This document shows, one piece after another, positions 54,553 to 64,000 of a stretch of DNA of 64,000 bases (positions within the stretch are counted from its first letter, which is position 1; the number at the start of each line of letters is the position of its first letter). The stretch spans positions 70,849,006 through 70,913,005 of the forward strand of contig CATQJL010000223.1 in assembly GCA_958299035.1 (NCBI GenBank). The letters run 5' to 3'. The notes under the pieces were generated by a model. The model ran no database searches and had not been told where the DNA came from. It saw only the letters and a list, made by a program, of their open reading frames with translations. The stretch comes from Cylicocyclus nassatus. Lineage: Eukaryota > Nematoda > Chromadorea > Rhabditida > Strongylidae. Both the position numbers and the translations under genes were made by a program.

Positions 54553-55156
54553 TTTGTTTCTTGCGGGTCAAGATGTTCACAAAATCACTTCCCTACTTGA
54601 CAGATAGCAGTTTTTTTTTATCAATGTCTTCTACAAAATTTCCAGTTTGTCAGACTTTCTAGCTTTATCTAGAAAGATTATCGATACTCACTTAGAACTG
54701 ACTAAGTAGGAAATTTGACGGTGTCATGATGACGAGTTTGCAGCTGAAGCAAATTACCGACGAAATTTGCAGAATTTTTTAAGCTCAGAAAATTGGCTGG
54801 TGATGTTGCAAAGCTGCCGTCAGCATTTGAGTAACACTAGAGTCGAATGAACAGTAGCTGGAATATGTTTACAGGAAAGTACTATTGGTAAAGAAATAGG
54901 TCCATGATTTGAGGACACAGCATTCAGTAGTTGTAAATCTAAAAAAAGGTTAGACAGCATCTCCAATTTGAAGAATGCTGCAGAAAAACAATACTAATTT
55001 GATAAAAAGCATTTTCTGAAAACTTTACATTTTTATACGAAGTAAATACTAAAAACTAATAAATCTTCCCAAAGCTTCTAAGCTATCAGTTGGGACTGTC
55101 CTGTTTCTTTGCCACATTAAAGGTAATAATAAGGCTGTGGCAGAGCAAGTTAGCTG
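54553..55156. other. No gene recognised
   Basis: AT-rich; only short frames. Confidence 0.3.
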
Positions 55157-55392
55157 TTAGGCTAAGGGCATATCTCACGCGATTTCAGTCGCGCCGCGAT
55201 TTGACAACACTCCAACTGTGCATAACTCATCTTAAGGGGTTTCTAAATGTACGAAATATAGGGCATTTTATCAACTTACCAAAACTAAATATGCTGTGCA
55301 TTTGGGGTCTGCCAGTATTGAATTTGAAGGTATCTGGCAAATTGCCAGATCGCGTGGCGACTGAAAGCGCGTGAGGTATGCCCTTAGCCTTA
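55157..55392. mobile_element. TTA-flanked MITE P1
   Basis: The element is 55160-55389: GGCTAAGGGCATATCTCACG … CGTGAGGTATGCCCTTAGCC, with TTA on both sides. Subterminal GCGATTTCAGTCGC / GCGACTGAAAGCGC blocks pair too. A related copy is P2 at 59016. A TTA duplication suggests PIF/Harbinger ancestry. Confidence 0.75.
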
Positions 55393-56652
55393 CTTTTCAC
55401 AGCCGTATCGAGAGAGCGACAAGGCTTTTTCTTAACTTACAGACCTTCGAGAATAGAAAGGCTGCATAGGCCACTTCTAGACACTCTCAAGATGCGAAAA
55501 TAGCGATGTATTTTTCTGTACCCCCCCCCCTCCACCACCACCACTACATCCCAAGTGTATGTGGAAACATGACCAAGTGAGACTACTTGAGAGATCGATC
55601 TCAAATGCTCAATTACTTCAGCAATACACAAAGGAAGCTTTAGACAGTTACTAATTTTTGAAAAAAACATCGATGTTATCGATGTAATATGTCATTCAAA
55701 GTCAAGCATGTTCCTTTTTTTTCTTGGAGTTAGATCCTTACAGAAGAGTGAAAGCTCTGATTTCTGGTCTTTTCTTTTTTTTTCCTCGCTTTTATCCAAA
55801 TTCAAAGGCAAAGTCGAGATTTCAATCAGATCAGCAGATAACTGCTAAATTTTCCAGGTCCAGAAATCTTTCACCATTAAAGTCATCAAGTCCTGAGAAG
55901 TCCCGACTCACTTTAAAGAAATACTTGGTGACCGTGGCCTATTAAAATGAAACAAATATCATTGAATGCATCTTGTAGCTCTGATTTTAAATCTGCTTTC
56001 GGTATCTGCTGTACACAATTCCGAAAGAAGTTGTGGACATTTCTTGCCACGGAAATTTGCACTGTTTTGATGCAGGATTCACCAATATCGTAAGAATGTT
56101 CGCTTAAGCGCTAGAAAAGGATGTCCAAATAAAGTAAAGCTTTACGTCAGATCTCCGTTATATCAGAGTCTAAAGAGGCTGAATACTGACTATTCTGACT
56201 GCCTAAATCTCGTGAAAACATTATGGAGAAAAGTCCATAATTTCCTTCAAAGATTCGCACAGCAGGTATTGAACATAGGTTTGGAAGCAGCGTTTCAAGG
56301 CGCATCTACTGCTATACATATCATTGCAAAAGGCTACGGTTACCAAGTATCCTTCCGTTGTCAGGGAGCTGGGCTTGGAAATATTTTCGATAACTTGATT
56401 GGAGTCTTGCAAGAAATTGTAATAATTTTCGTATAAGACTTTGTTAGCGTCTTCTTTCAAACGATGCAAAGGGATTCTTAACTATATACACACCTTCTGA
56501 TTCAGTAAACTGCTTTACTAAGGGAAATTCGCAGGTTTTGTAAAGTTGGAGGAGCGATCACAAAGCTTTTTATACCCACCTCTTGTTGGGGCAGGACACT
56601 ACTTTTCATATTTACTTGGACAGGTCAATCATCGCGAGGACGAGTGATACAT
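55393..56652. other. No gene; short inverted blocks
   Basis: ATACTTGGTGACCGTGGCCT at about 55920 and AGGCTACGGTTACCAAGTAT at about 56331 are an inverted pair, suggesting a decayed fold-back. C-run at about 55523. Frames at 56212-56469 lie in or beside this structure and show no domain. Confidence 0.35.
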
Positions 56653-57027
56653 TTAAAGGCACCGTCCACCCAAATTGGGGTTGGTGAGATTATGATACCT
56701 AGCAGATGCGGGGCCCCCAACTGTATGATTGCCCAACTCGCACTGCCTGAAGTTGCTTCCGAACCGAAAAAATTGCTTCGAAAATCGTTTCAGGCCGCGT
56801 TCGCGACGCTGGCTCCTCCCCTTTTGAAGTGGGCGTGACGTTCGTCCCGCCCATCCGTGCGCGCCCAACCAATCACCGTACCGAAGAAATCGCTCTGCGG
56901 GTTCTGAAAATGGGGTTTTTCGTGGTTTTCGTGGATTTTCAACTTTATATTCGGAATCAGGGGTATGAGAAGGCCCTGAAACAGCAAAAACACGGAGGCC
57001 GAAACTTTGGGCGGACGGTGCCTTCAA
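56653..57027. mobile_element. TTAA-type MITE T1
   Basis: The element is 56657-57023, with AGGCACCGTCCACCC and GGGCGGACGGTGCCT ends, flanked by TTAA and TCAA. Related copies T2 (60844) and T3 (62206) share the termini and the ATCAGGGNCATGGAANGGCC-like inner block. TTAA target sites are a piggyBac trait, but the CCC-type terminus is missing, so the class is tentative. Confidence 0.7.
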
Positions 57028-57894
57028 GCGTTATTGGGTGGATACCACAAAATGTGGTGCATTATCATGAGTTTTCAAAAGATTTTGAAATTTGTATGCG
57101 TTTTTGTAAAATCCAAGCATCCTTGAATGCGCAGTAAGTAACTACAAATTAAAGAGAATAAAGTGAACATGAAATTGCATATTTGGGTGTCTCGCAAAAT
57201 CGCCATTTGTTGCTTGTTTGTAGGGGTTGTAATGATTCTTGAACCTTTGAGACCTGGCACATTTTAACACATTGACGACCATGCAGATTTTTAGTTGTCT
57301 GCCTTCTGGGACCAAGGCCTTTTACAGGCCAGCCCATATTTTTCAACTATAATTACGCATGCTTCCATCTACAGCACACACTTACTTTAAATCTGAAAGA
57401 CCGATAAAAAAGGTAGAGGTCATCTATGGAAAACTACCTGTGTTTCGCAATCTCTGAGCCTTTCCTCTTTCAAGACACCTATATACACCACAAAGACAAA
57501 ACAAATATTTAGTCTATATTGATCTGAAAGAAAGGTCATAATTTCGCTTTGGGATTGAAAAGGTGTTTGCTTGGCTAACTAATAAAGTTTTCGACAGTTC
57601 CAGATTGCAAAGTTGACAAAAACCTATGTAGCTTCTAAACAACTAATCATTACATTGTTCTAGTTTATCTATCCCAATTATGCTTCTACATAAACAAAAT
57701 TTTCATTTCTATGACTAGCGACCTTTTCCAGCCAAAAATGCTCTTCATCGAGTTCTCAGTGATTTTTATGTGTTAAGATAACACTGGTCGCGATTCACTT
57801 CCCGTTCTCATCATTCTCGTTTTGGAGATAACCTAAGCATTTTTTACTGCCTTAGCTATCCGCAGCATTTTTTGCAAATTTACATTCTCTGAAA
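57028..57894. other. No confident gene
   Basis: A 32-codon ATG frame with an apolar N-terminus (MKLHIWVSRKIAICCLFVG) at about 57170 has no supporting exon structure. The remainder is unremarkable. Confidence 0.3.
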
Positions 57895-58387
57895 ATGCTG
57901 ATGAGGTTACCGTTTGTCTGTTGGGTCGTACTTCTCTCAATCGTCAATGCCACACAAGTAGTTCAAACTACACGAGCGAATGGAAGTCGCCTTGACATTA
58001 TTGGTTAGTTTCATGATCTATTCGTGATCTACAAGCTGGTGCAAAATGATATTTTCAGAATGGATTTGCCCAGACTCGCAGCTTTTCGAGACTGTTCAAA
58101 ATGCATTGCAACAATACGAAACCGTAGACACGATTATGAATGACATAAGGCAGAATATAATAGGGTAAGGATCTATCGTAACGGTAAAGTTCATTTTAAC
58201 GAAGCCCTACGGAAATTATCAGCTCTTTTTTAGCTACCGTAATCTCTTATGGTCAGTGAATGCAGTGCTTTATACACGAGCGACAGCAGATCTAATGCCA
58301 ACGAAACGAACCACAAGTCGAAATCTTTGCTTTGTTTCAGTTACGCAAGATAATCTCATTGTTTTTGTTGCAGCAGTGGTACAATAA
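57895..58387 (+). CDS. Predicted secreted 122-aa protein, three exons
   Basis: Exons 57895-58003, 58059-58164 and 58234-58387. Introns are 55 bp (GTTAGT…ATTTTCAG, phase 1) and 69 bp (GTAAGG…TTTTTTAG, phase 2); both junctions keep frame. N-terminal signal peptide MLMRLPFVCWVVLLSIVNA, then a soluble, Gln/Asn-rich segment (YETVDTIMNDIRQ), a YRNLLWSVNAVLYTRAT segment and a hydrophobic C-terminus (LIVFVAAVVQ). Three Cys in all, one in the signal. AATAAA is 7 nt after the stop. Not recognised as a known family. TTTCAG and TTGCAG also occur inside exon 3, so an alternative 3' structure is possible. Confidence 0.6.
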
Positions 58388-58393
58388 TATTAT

Positions 58394-58399
58394 AATAAA
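58394..58399 (+). terminator. Poly(A) signal
   Basis: AATAAA 7 nt downstream of the stop codon at 58385-58387. Confidence 0.5.
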
Positions 58400-58403
58400 T
58401 TAT

Positions 58404-58451
58404 TATTTACTTAGCCCTACTATAAGAGTATTTACTTAGCCCTACTATAAG
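58404..58451 (+). repeat. 23-bp tandem duplication
   Basis: TATTTACTTAGCCCTACTAT plus AAG occurs at 58404-58426 and again, exactly, at 58429-58451. The two copies are separated by two bases. Too few copies for a functional inference. Confidence 0.85.
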
Positions 58452-59012
58452 CTTTGATATCTGCAAATCGCAGATAACCTTATTGTTCTTAACTTCGATC
58501 ATCGTTTTCAAGTAATCCTTTTAGCATAAGCTTCCTCCGCTTAATTTTTCGCGACCGAAAGAATAGCAAAACACAAAGAACACAAAACCCGAAGCCAGAA
58601 CTTCTTGTACAGAAAAAAGCGTTTCCTCTCTTATCATAAAATTCTCAAAAGAGCATCAATCGCTGATTTGAGCGTTATGCTTATCAGCAAATTTGCGAGC
58701 TTACTCGCTATTCTGCGTTTCAGATACTTGCAGTCAGCTTCACAGATAATTAGCTAAACCTCAGACACTGCCCAATCCAGTTCTGTAGAGAAGGAGAGAA
58801 GCAGGGATAGTTTTAAAAGTAATAGTAAAAGTAGAAAAGTGATGACAAAAGTAGTAAAAGCTAAGCACATACTAGATTAAATTCTTATACCCAGAACTAT
58901 CAAGGCTGCAAAAACAAAAGATATGGGCAATTTGGTCTCTAAAGGATTTGAAGAGAAAAGTGTATGAAGGGAGGGGAGATAGAGTGTGAGTATTTTACAG
59001 TTTCATCGTGTC
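58452..59012. other. No gene recognised
   Basis: AT-rich; AGTAGTAAAAG-like short repeats at about 58820-58860. Confidence 0.3.
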
Positions 59013-59258
59013 TTAGGCCTAAGGCATACCTCGCGCGATTCGGCCGAATCGCGACGTTCACGCGACCTGGCAGTTTGCCAGATGTCTCCAAATTTATCGT
59101 GCGCGGTCCTTCGATACATAGGTGCGTAGCTTGTGTAATTTGTTGCAAACCGACCAAGTCTTGCCTTAATGCAGCGCTCTGAGGGCCAATTATGGGCAGC
59201 CGTTCCGTTACCAAATCGCGCATCGACTGGAATCGCGTGAGGTATGCCTTAGGCCTTA
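59013..59258. mobile_element. TTA-flanked MITE P2
   Basis: The element is 59016-59255: GGCCTAAGGCATACCTCGCG … GCGTGAGGTATGCCTTAGGCC (last 20 bases complementary), with TTA on both sides. Same family as P1; the interiors also share CTGGCA-x-TTGCCAGAT. Confidence 0.75.
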
Positions 59259-60839
59259 CATGTTTTATCGCGCCTAACGTGTAGAACTATAGTCTTGACT
59301 TGTAAAACGATTGACACAGGTCAGAACATGTTTCCACGTCATTCAGCAACTGCAGTTTTCCTTGATATGGTTCAATTATTTTACATCAATACCTCATCAC
59401 ATCTATAGCCTTCAAAAAAGACGATAAGGTAAGTTGACATTGTTCGTTGAAAAAAGCTCAAATGCTTTTTTATGGAAGAAAATTTCATTGGCCTTACTCA
59501 GCTTTTTGATCCGAAAGTGTTAATCTTGGATGAGTGTGGATAAAGATAGGTCATGAACAAATCAAAATTGTAAAGAAATTTTGTGATCATGTAGTTGTCA
59601 GTATATCGAATGTAAGCAATACAAATGCTTTGCCACCTTTTATCAGGGTGGGACAATTCTCGTATCCACTTTGAATCAAGTTCTGGCAAAAATAATCATA
59701 GCTTCTTGATTTCTGAACGGATTTGCATGCATTTGATTTTATCTGGAAGGAGAAATCCTGCGCTTTATGATGCATGTAGCATGCTTGCTAATAAGCACAC
59801 ATTGAGAGATGAAGTAGCTAAAAATCACTCAAGTTTTGATTCGTCTGTGCTCCTGCGTTGATTTGCATAAAAAATTCAAAATTTGCCAACTAAAAGAGCA
59901 TTTCTGCAAAAACCTACGCTTTTCGAAAGAGGTACAAAGACCCAAATCTGATTTTTGTTCCAAATTTTGTAACTTTTATAATGACATCTAGTCGGTATAC
60001 ACATTGCTTTATTAGAAGAAGCAGCTCAAGAAACCTTTAATTCTACTGGTTCACCACAAGTGCTACATTTTTTACGGCCAAACGAAGAAAAAGATTCAAG
60101 TGATTTTCTTCTACCGCTTCTATCCAAACAATGTGTGCCTACTGGGAAGCAAGCAATGATCGGCTCCCAGATTCGTGTGGAGGTGGAGGTGTATTGCAGA
60201 CTTTGCCTGATAACAAGGATAAACTTGTTAAACCTCCAGTTATAGCATTGCTTTTCGTACTCTCTTGCTAGCAGAAACCGCCACGCTGTGAGTTGGCAAG
60301 ACTTCACCTCCACACGAATCTGGAAGCCGATGATACATGCATTTGTAAAGCGCATGACTTAGTTTTCTGAATAAATTCAAATGTATGGAACTCCTTGGGA
60401 AATAAAATCACGGTTTTTCAAGAAAAAAAACTAAACCAGAACTTTTGTTCAAAAATAATACAACGAAAAATGCAAACCTCATATTTCGTTAAAGAATTGA
60501 TACCTACAGAAAACTCATTTTCCAACTTTTCTAGTGGCTAAGTTAGTTATATGATACCAAACTAAATTCCCTCTTATGTGTATGGGGGTGTTTTTTTGAA
60601 CGTGAGGCACAAGGTGCCATCCAATTGCTGAAATGCGCTTTGTGAAATTGAAGCCTCTCTACCAATATTTGCCTATTGGAACCCTCTAATTCTGGCAAAC
60701 ATAATGTCTATCGCCTTGTGCACTTACATTTTGTGGCTTACGATATTATAAATCCAGCCACTGCAGGAAGACCGTTATTCGGCTAGAGTATCCAGCACTT
60801 GTAAAAAGAGTCTCTGCTCGGCTCGAAAACCAAAAGTTC
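59259..60839. other. No gene; one inverted pair
   Basis: GATCGGCTCCCAGATTCGTG (about 60157) and CACGAATCTGGAAGCCGATG (about 60312) form a fold-back. TTCTTCTACCGCTT at about 60107 matches the arm of element L, so a decayed mariner-type relative is likely. Otherwise nothing was recognised. Confidence 0.35.
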
Positions 60840-61284
60840 TTAAAGGCAGCGTCTACTAAAATCTGCTCACACCAGATCACTACTTATCCTACTAGCAGGC
60901 CCTGAAAGTAGATTAACCGCGTCGGTCCGGTCCGCAAATGTTGCCTACAAAAGGAGATAACGGACCGGACTCTCTTCGCGCTCCGCCCCTTTTTTGCGCT
61001 GCTCCCACCCACGGATTGACCAAGACGTGTTCTGAGATGACAAGCAACGTCGAGACGTATAGTTTGTAATGTGGCGCTGTTGCACACGACGGGGTTTTTT
61101 CCTGTAGCATACGACATGACTAGCGCCGGGGCGCTCGTTCGCGTCTGCCAAATTAGGGTTTCAGAAAAGGGTATTTTTGAAGGTTTCTGGTGATTTGAAC
61201 CTCCTATCCTAAATCAGGGCCATGGAATGGCCCGATAACAATAAAAACATGGAAGACGAAACTTTGGATGTACACTGCCTTTAA
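60840..61284. mobile_element. TTAA-flanked MITE T2
   Basis: The element is 60844-61280, starting AGGCAGCGTCTACTAAAATC and ending GTACACTGCCT, with TTAA on both sides. Same family as T1 and T3. It ends 14 bp before the start codon of the Arg/Ser-rich gene, so that gene's proximal upstream region is transposon-derived. Confidence 0.7.
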
Positions 61285-61294
61285 ACATTCAGCA

Positions 61295-61861
61295 ATGTCC
61301 GACAGCGATGTTCCAAAGGCATATTCTCGAGCTGACAGTAGCAGTTCTTCCTCTTCAAGTTCATCACAAGAAAAAGTTCGCCATGTTTCGCGGAGGCGTC
61401 GGTAACAAACTTCTTACATAGGAAAAAATATTTGAAAAAATATGCATTTATAGGAGACGACGTCATCGAACTCCCACATCGTCATCATCGTCATCATCAT
61501 CTACTTCAGACAGCATGTAAGCTCTAATCGCGATATTTCTTGAAAAGCAATCATTTTTTGAAGAAAACAGAGGCGTTTTCGCAAACGTCGACGACGGTCA
61601 TCTACCTCATCAAGTGGGAGCAGCTCGTCTTCCCGGCCAATGTGGCCAAAAAAGAAAAATAACAGTACACCTTCTCCATTATCATCATCAACGTCATCAT
61701 CATCTGATGAGTCAAGCCACCGCAATCGTAGTTGGCGTAAATGTGCAACAAAACGGAATAACATATGGGTGCGTAAACGACAAATAAAGGTTAGACATGG
61801 ACAAGCTGACAGGTGGGATCCGTTTGAGTTGTGGCTGGTGACAGTCAAAATAGGGGACTAG
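61295..61861 (+). CDS. Arg/Ser-rich (RS-like) protein, three exons
   Basis: Exons 61295-61401, 61454-61516 and 61573-61861; introns of 52 and 56 bp. Total 152 aa. The N-terminus MSDSDVPKAYSRADSSSS leads into blocks of poly-Ser alternating with RRRRR-type runs in all three exons (VSRRRR, RRRHRTPTSSS, RFRKRRRRSSTSS). The C-terminal part is basic (KKKNN, RKRQIKVRHGQ) and ends LVTVKIGD. Agreement of composition across three frames joined by GT-AG sites supports the model. The last acceptor must be ACAGAG rather than the adjacent ACAG to keep frame, which is a weak point. RS-like tracts are typical of nuclear or RNA-binding proteins or of protamine-like basic proteins; no RRM is present, so the role is open. 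TTCAG lies 2 nt before the ATG. Confidence 0.6.
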
Positions 61862-62201
61862 ACATTCTGCGAAAATTTTCCAAAATATTCAGAAAAGTAC
61901 CGTAAATTACGGTAATAGCTCAACGTTACCCTCTACAACTATGATTAACACTAGTAACATGGGTAACACGGTAGCACTGGTAACATTTGTAACACGGGCA
62001 ATACGGGTAACACTAGTAATGAATGGTCAAAGCCTTACGTTTAAGTTTGAAATTCACAGAGACGTTGACAGTACATTTTCTTGCGTAGTATCTGAATGGC
62101 GGTGTCTGCTAGTATATTCTCTACCCATCTGAAGTGCTCCTGCGCTTTGTGATTCATTCATCTAAACCTTCCTGTATGAAATTTCACTGTCGCCAAAAGG
62201 T
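61862..62201. other. GGTAACAC-type short repeats
   Basis: At 61950-62025 GTAACA(C/T) recurs at 9-12 bp spacing (GTAACATGGGTAACACGGTA and so on), a small degenerate minisatellite. No gene. Confidence 0.5.
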
Positions 62202-62654
62202 TTGAAGGCAGCGTCCAGGCAAGATCCATCCACCCAGATTATTACATAGTTGTAAAGAGGGACCCATGAGTATCCGATCTGCGTTGGTCTAATCCTTTGA
62301 CGTGCCCTCTAAAAGGAGATACGGGCCTGTGATACGTATCACAAGCCGCCCCTTCGTATCACAAACCACCCCTAAGGACGAGTGCTTACGCAGGGTGCGG
62401 TTGTATTGTAGTTGCATTGCAGTTGCACTGCTCACTGCAATGCAACTGCATCCGTGCAATTGCAGCTCCTCCCGCTGGCATGACGATGGGAACGAGCAAT
62501 TCGAAACTCGTCCACCTTTTGAAGAGAGGGTTCCCCCAGAACTGGGTTTTTTGGGGGTTTTGAATTTCGACTTTACAGCTGTAATCAGGGCCACGGAAAG
62601 GCCCCAGAATGGCAGAAACATGAGAGGCGAAATTTTGCCCAGACGCTGCTTCAA
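62202..62654. mobile_element. TTAA-type MITE T3
   Basis: The element is 62206-62650, AGGCAGCGTCCAGGCAAGAT to CAGACGCTGCT, flanked by TTGA and TCAA. Same family as T1 and T2. The interior carries a GCAATGCAACTGCA-rich inverted patch at about 62405-62455. The long frames on both strands show no domain. Confidence 0.6.
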
Positions 62655-62858
62655 GAGAAATGCAATTCTTGATGGTTTTGTCATAGCTTTGGGATATCAA
62701 TGCCAATGAATGCAAATCGAACTGCAAAGACTAGTATTTTGAACTGAATATGCTGGAAACAAGGAATGAGAATTCCAAGCGTTGATCATTTGTTGCAGCC
62801 GACCTTCTTCAAGGTATAACCATTCAATAAATGAAGTTTTATAGAAGTGAACAATTTT

Positions 62859-63062
62859 ATGAACCAAGGCCTGTGTCTAGTGGATGGACTCGGCAAACTT
62901 TCGTTTGCGAATGCGGCGAAAAGTATGGATCGCAAAAGGTTGGTAAATTCACAACTCTCGATGGGTTACCATCTTATTGAATACGCAAATTTCTGTCTCG
63001 ATTTTGACCTACCTTTGCTTTTTTTAATAAGTCATTTACGCGACCGATTTGTCAATAAATAA
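62859..63062 (+). CDS. Possible small unspliced ORF, unknown
   Basis: ATG frame of 67 codons (MNQGLCLVDGLGKLSFANA …) ending in TAA with AATAAA immediately before the stop, similar to the compact 3' ends of the peptide genes. There is no signal peptide and no recognised domain. An internal GTTGG donor-like and TAATAAG acceptor-like site leave alternative structures open. Confidence 0.2.
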   Translation: MNQGLCLVDGLGKLSFANAAKSMDRKRLVNSQLSMGYHLIEYANFCLDFDLPLLFLISHLRDRFVNK

Positions 63063-64000
63063 CAGTCGTACTCGCAAATAAATGGGAAAATTCTAAGCGG
63101 TAAACATAAGCTGAACCTTCATTTTGAAAGAAACAATAGTTTCGCAACTACCACTTGAACTGGCGATTGATTCCACAGTTTTTCTTCTGAAGAAAGTTCT
63201 CATAGGCGCTAGCCCATCATATCTTACAAAATCACGATGCAGAGATACCATGCTTCGGCTGCAATGAGGTAATCTAAGCCATCTTTTTTTCGAATAACAA
63301 TAAATCTGTTCTTTCAGACATTATCTTCATTGACCAAAATGCTGGAACATTTTCGGACAAAGCATACAAAGAGTCTCATCGCTTGCGTTTACTGCAAGGT
63401 ACATTACCCGTTCGAGAGTTTAGTAATAGCATGAAATCTACTTTTAGTCTGTATTTGGCAAACCAAACGATATGACGGAAAATCAGTGGAAACGGTTGAA
63501 AACGCATATGTATGGGGTAAGCGATAGTCCGTTTGCTTTTCCGCACGTATGCATCCTCGAGTTGTTCGTAAGTTGATATGCATTTTGCACAGCATGCGCC
63601 CAAATTGACGACTTGCAAGGTAGAATCTGCTCAGTTCCAATGATTGCTCCTTGTTTCCTTGTCTCTTCCAATTTAATTGGATATGTAATATGAGTAGTTC
63701 ACAATTCTAAAGTCTGTTACGCTAGAAAAGGTTTTACTGAACTATTACTTGGAGTGTCGTCGATTGTCGCGTGGAGTGTGCAGGCTCACATGTTAAGTTA
63801 CAAATTACTCGAGGAGAAATTATTGGTTTGGTACACATTACAGTACCCACACTAATTATTCGACAGAAAACGCAAAAACTGACGATCCGCGTTTTTTTTC
63901 GTTTTTTCTTCATAACTTCCTTCAAATTGCATAAAATACAAATCCGAAGAAAGCCTGATGCTCAGCTCGTCAAGATGAATCTTCCTATATATTGCACTCT
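63063..64000. other. No gene recognised
   Basis: Short overlapping frames on the minus strand at 63376-63671 and 63734-63925 lack splice support or domains. Confidence 0.3.

Noticed and set aside
62289..62727. Frames of 113-135 codons on both strands
   Set aside because: Fully inside MITE T3; mirrored openness is explained by the fold-back sequence.

Overview
This 64 kb window is AT-rich eukaryotic DNA dominated by transposable elements. It holds a few small, intron-containing genes. No bacterial-style operons, tRNAs, rRNAs or CRISPR arrays are seen. The introns I can model are short (about 45-100 bp, mostly 49-69) and most end in TTTCAG-like acceptors. Several genes have a TTTCAG 2-10 nt upstream of their first ATG, which resembles a spliced-leader acceptor. 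This points to a nematode or similar compact-intron invertebrate, but the species is not identified; the assignment is inference.

Host genes. The most interesting content is a set of four small secreted cysteine-rich peptide genes: 8977-9349 (minus), 37985-38261, 47896-48133 and 54279-54547 (plus). Each is built from two exons. Exon 1 encodes a related signal peptide (MLLHKLLL-type) and a short pro-region. A phase-0 intron of 49-55 bp follows. Exon 2 then starts exactly on a Cys codon and encodes a divergent disulfide-rich domain. In three of the four the stop codon overlaps AATAAA. This resembles toxin, antimicrobial or effector families with a conserved leader and a variable mature domain. 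Other gene models are a 122-aa secreted protein (57895-58387), a 152-aa Arg/Ser-rich protein (61295-61861), a 187-aa protein of unknown function squeezed between two mariner-type elements (32735-33364), and weaker exon models at 1902-2232, 10500-10871, 34473-34786 and 62859-63062.

Retroelements. Positions 11194-18206 hold a Penelope-like element (RT plus GIY-YIG endonuclease) as two full head-to-tail 2987-bp units on the minus strand, a further terminal repeat, and a 5'-truncated inverted copy. A 12-bp direct repeat flanks the whole structure. Every terminal repeat carries a minimal hammerhead-ribozyme-like motif. Immediately to the right (18640-21120) is a frameshifted LINE.

DNA transposons. 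From 0.8-8.4 kb and throughout 22-64 kb the window is paved with non-autonomous, often fold-back elements. These include many mariner-type elements (TTAGGTTG or CAGGGTG termini, TA flanks), hAT-type elements with 8-bp target duplications (42888-43984; 36407-37386 nested in a mariner element), TTAA-flanked and TTA-flanked MITEs, CGTACGC-rich mini-elements, and Helitron-like elements (5' TC, 3' hairpin plus CTAG, inserted between A and T) at 5.5, 27.7 and 29.1 kb. The last carries 120-bp tandem repeats that are mirrored in inverted orientation. No intact DNA transposase was found. Stretches where nothing was recognised are listed as such.
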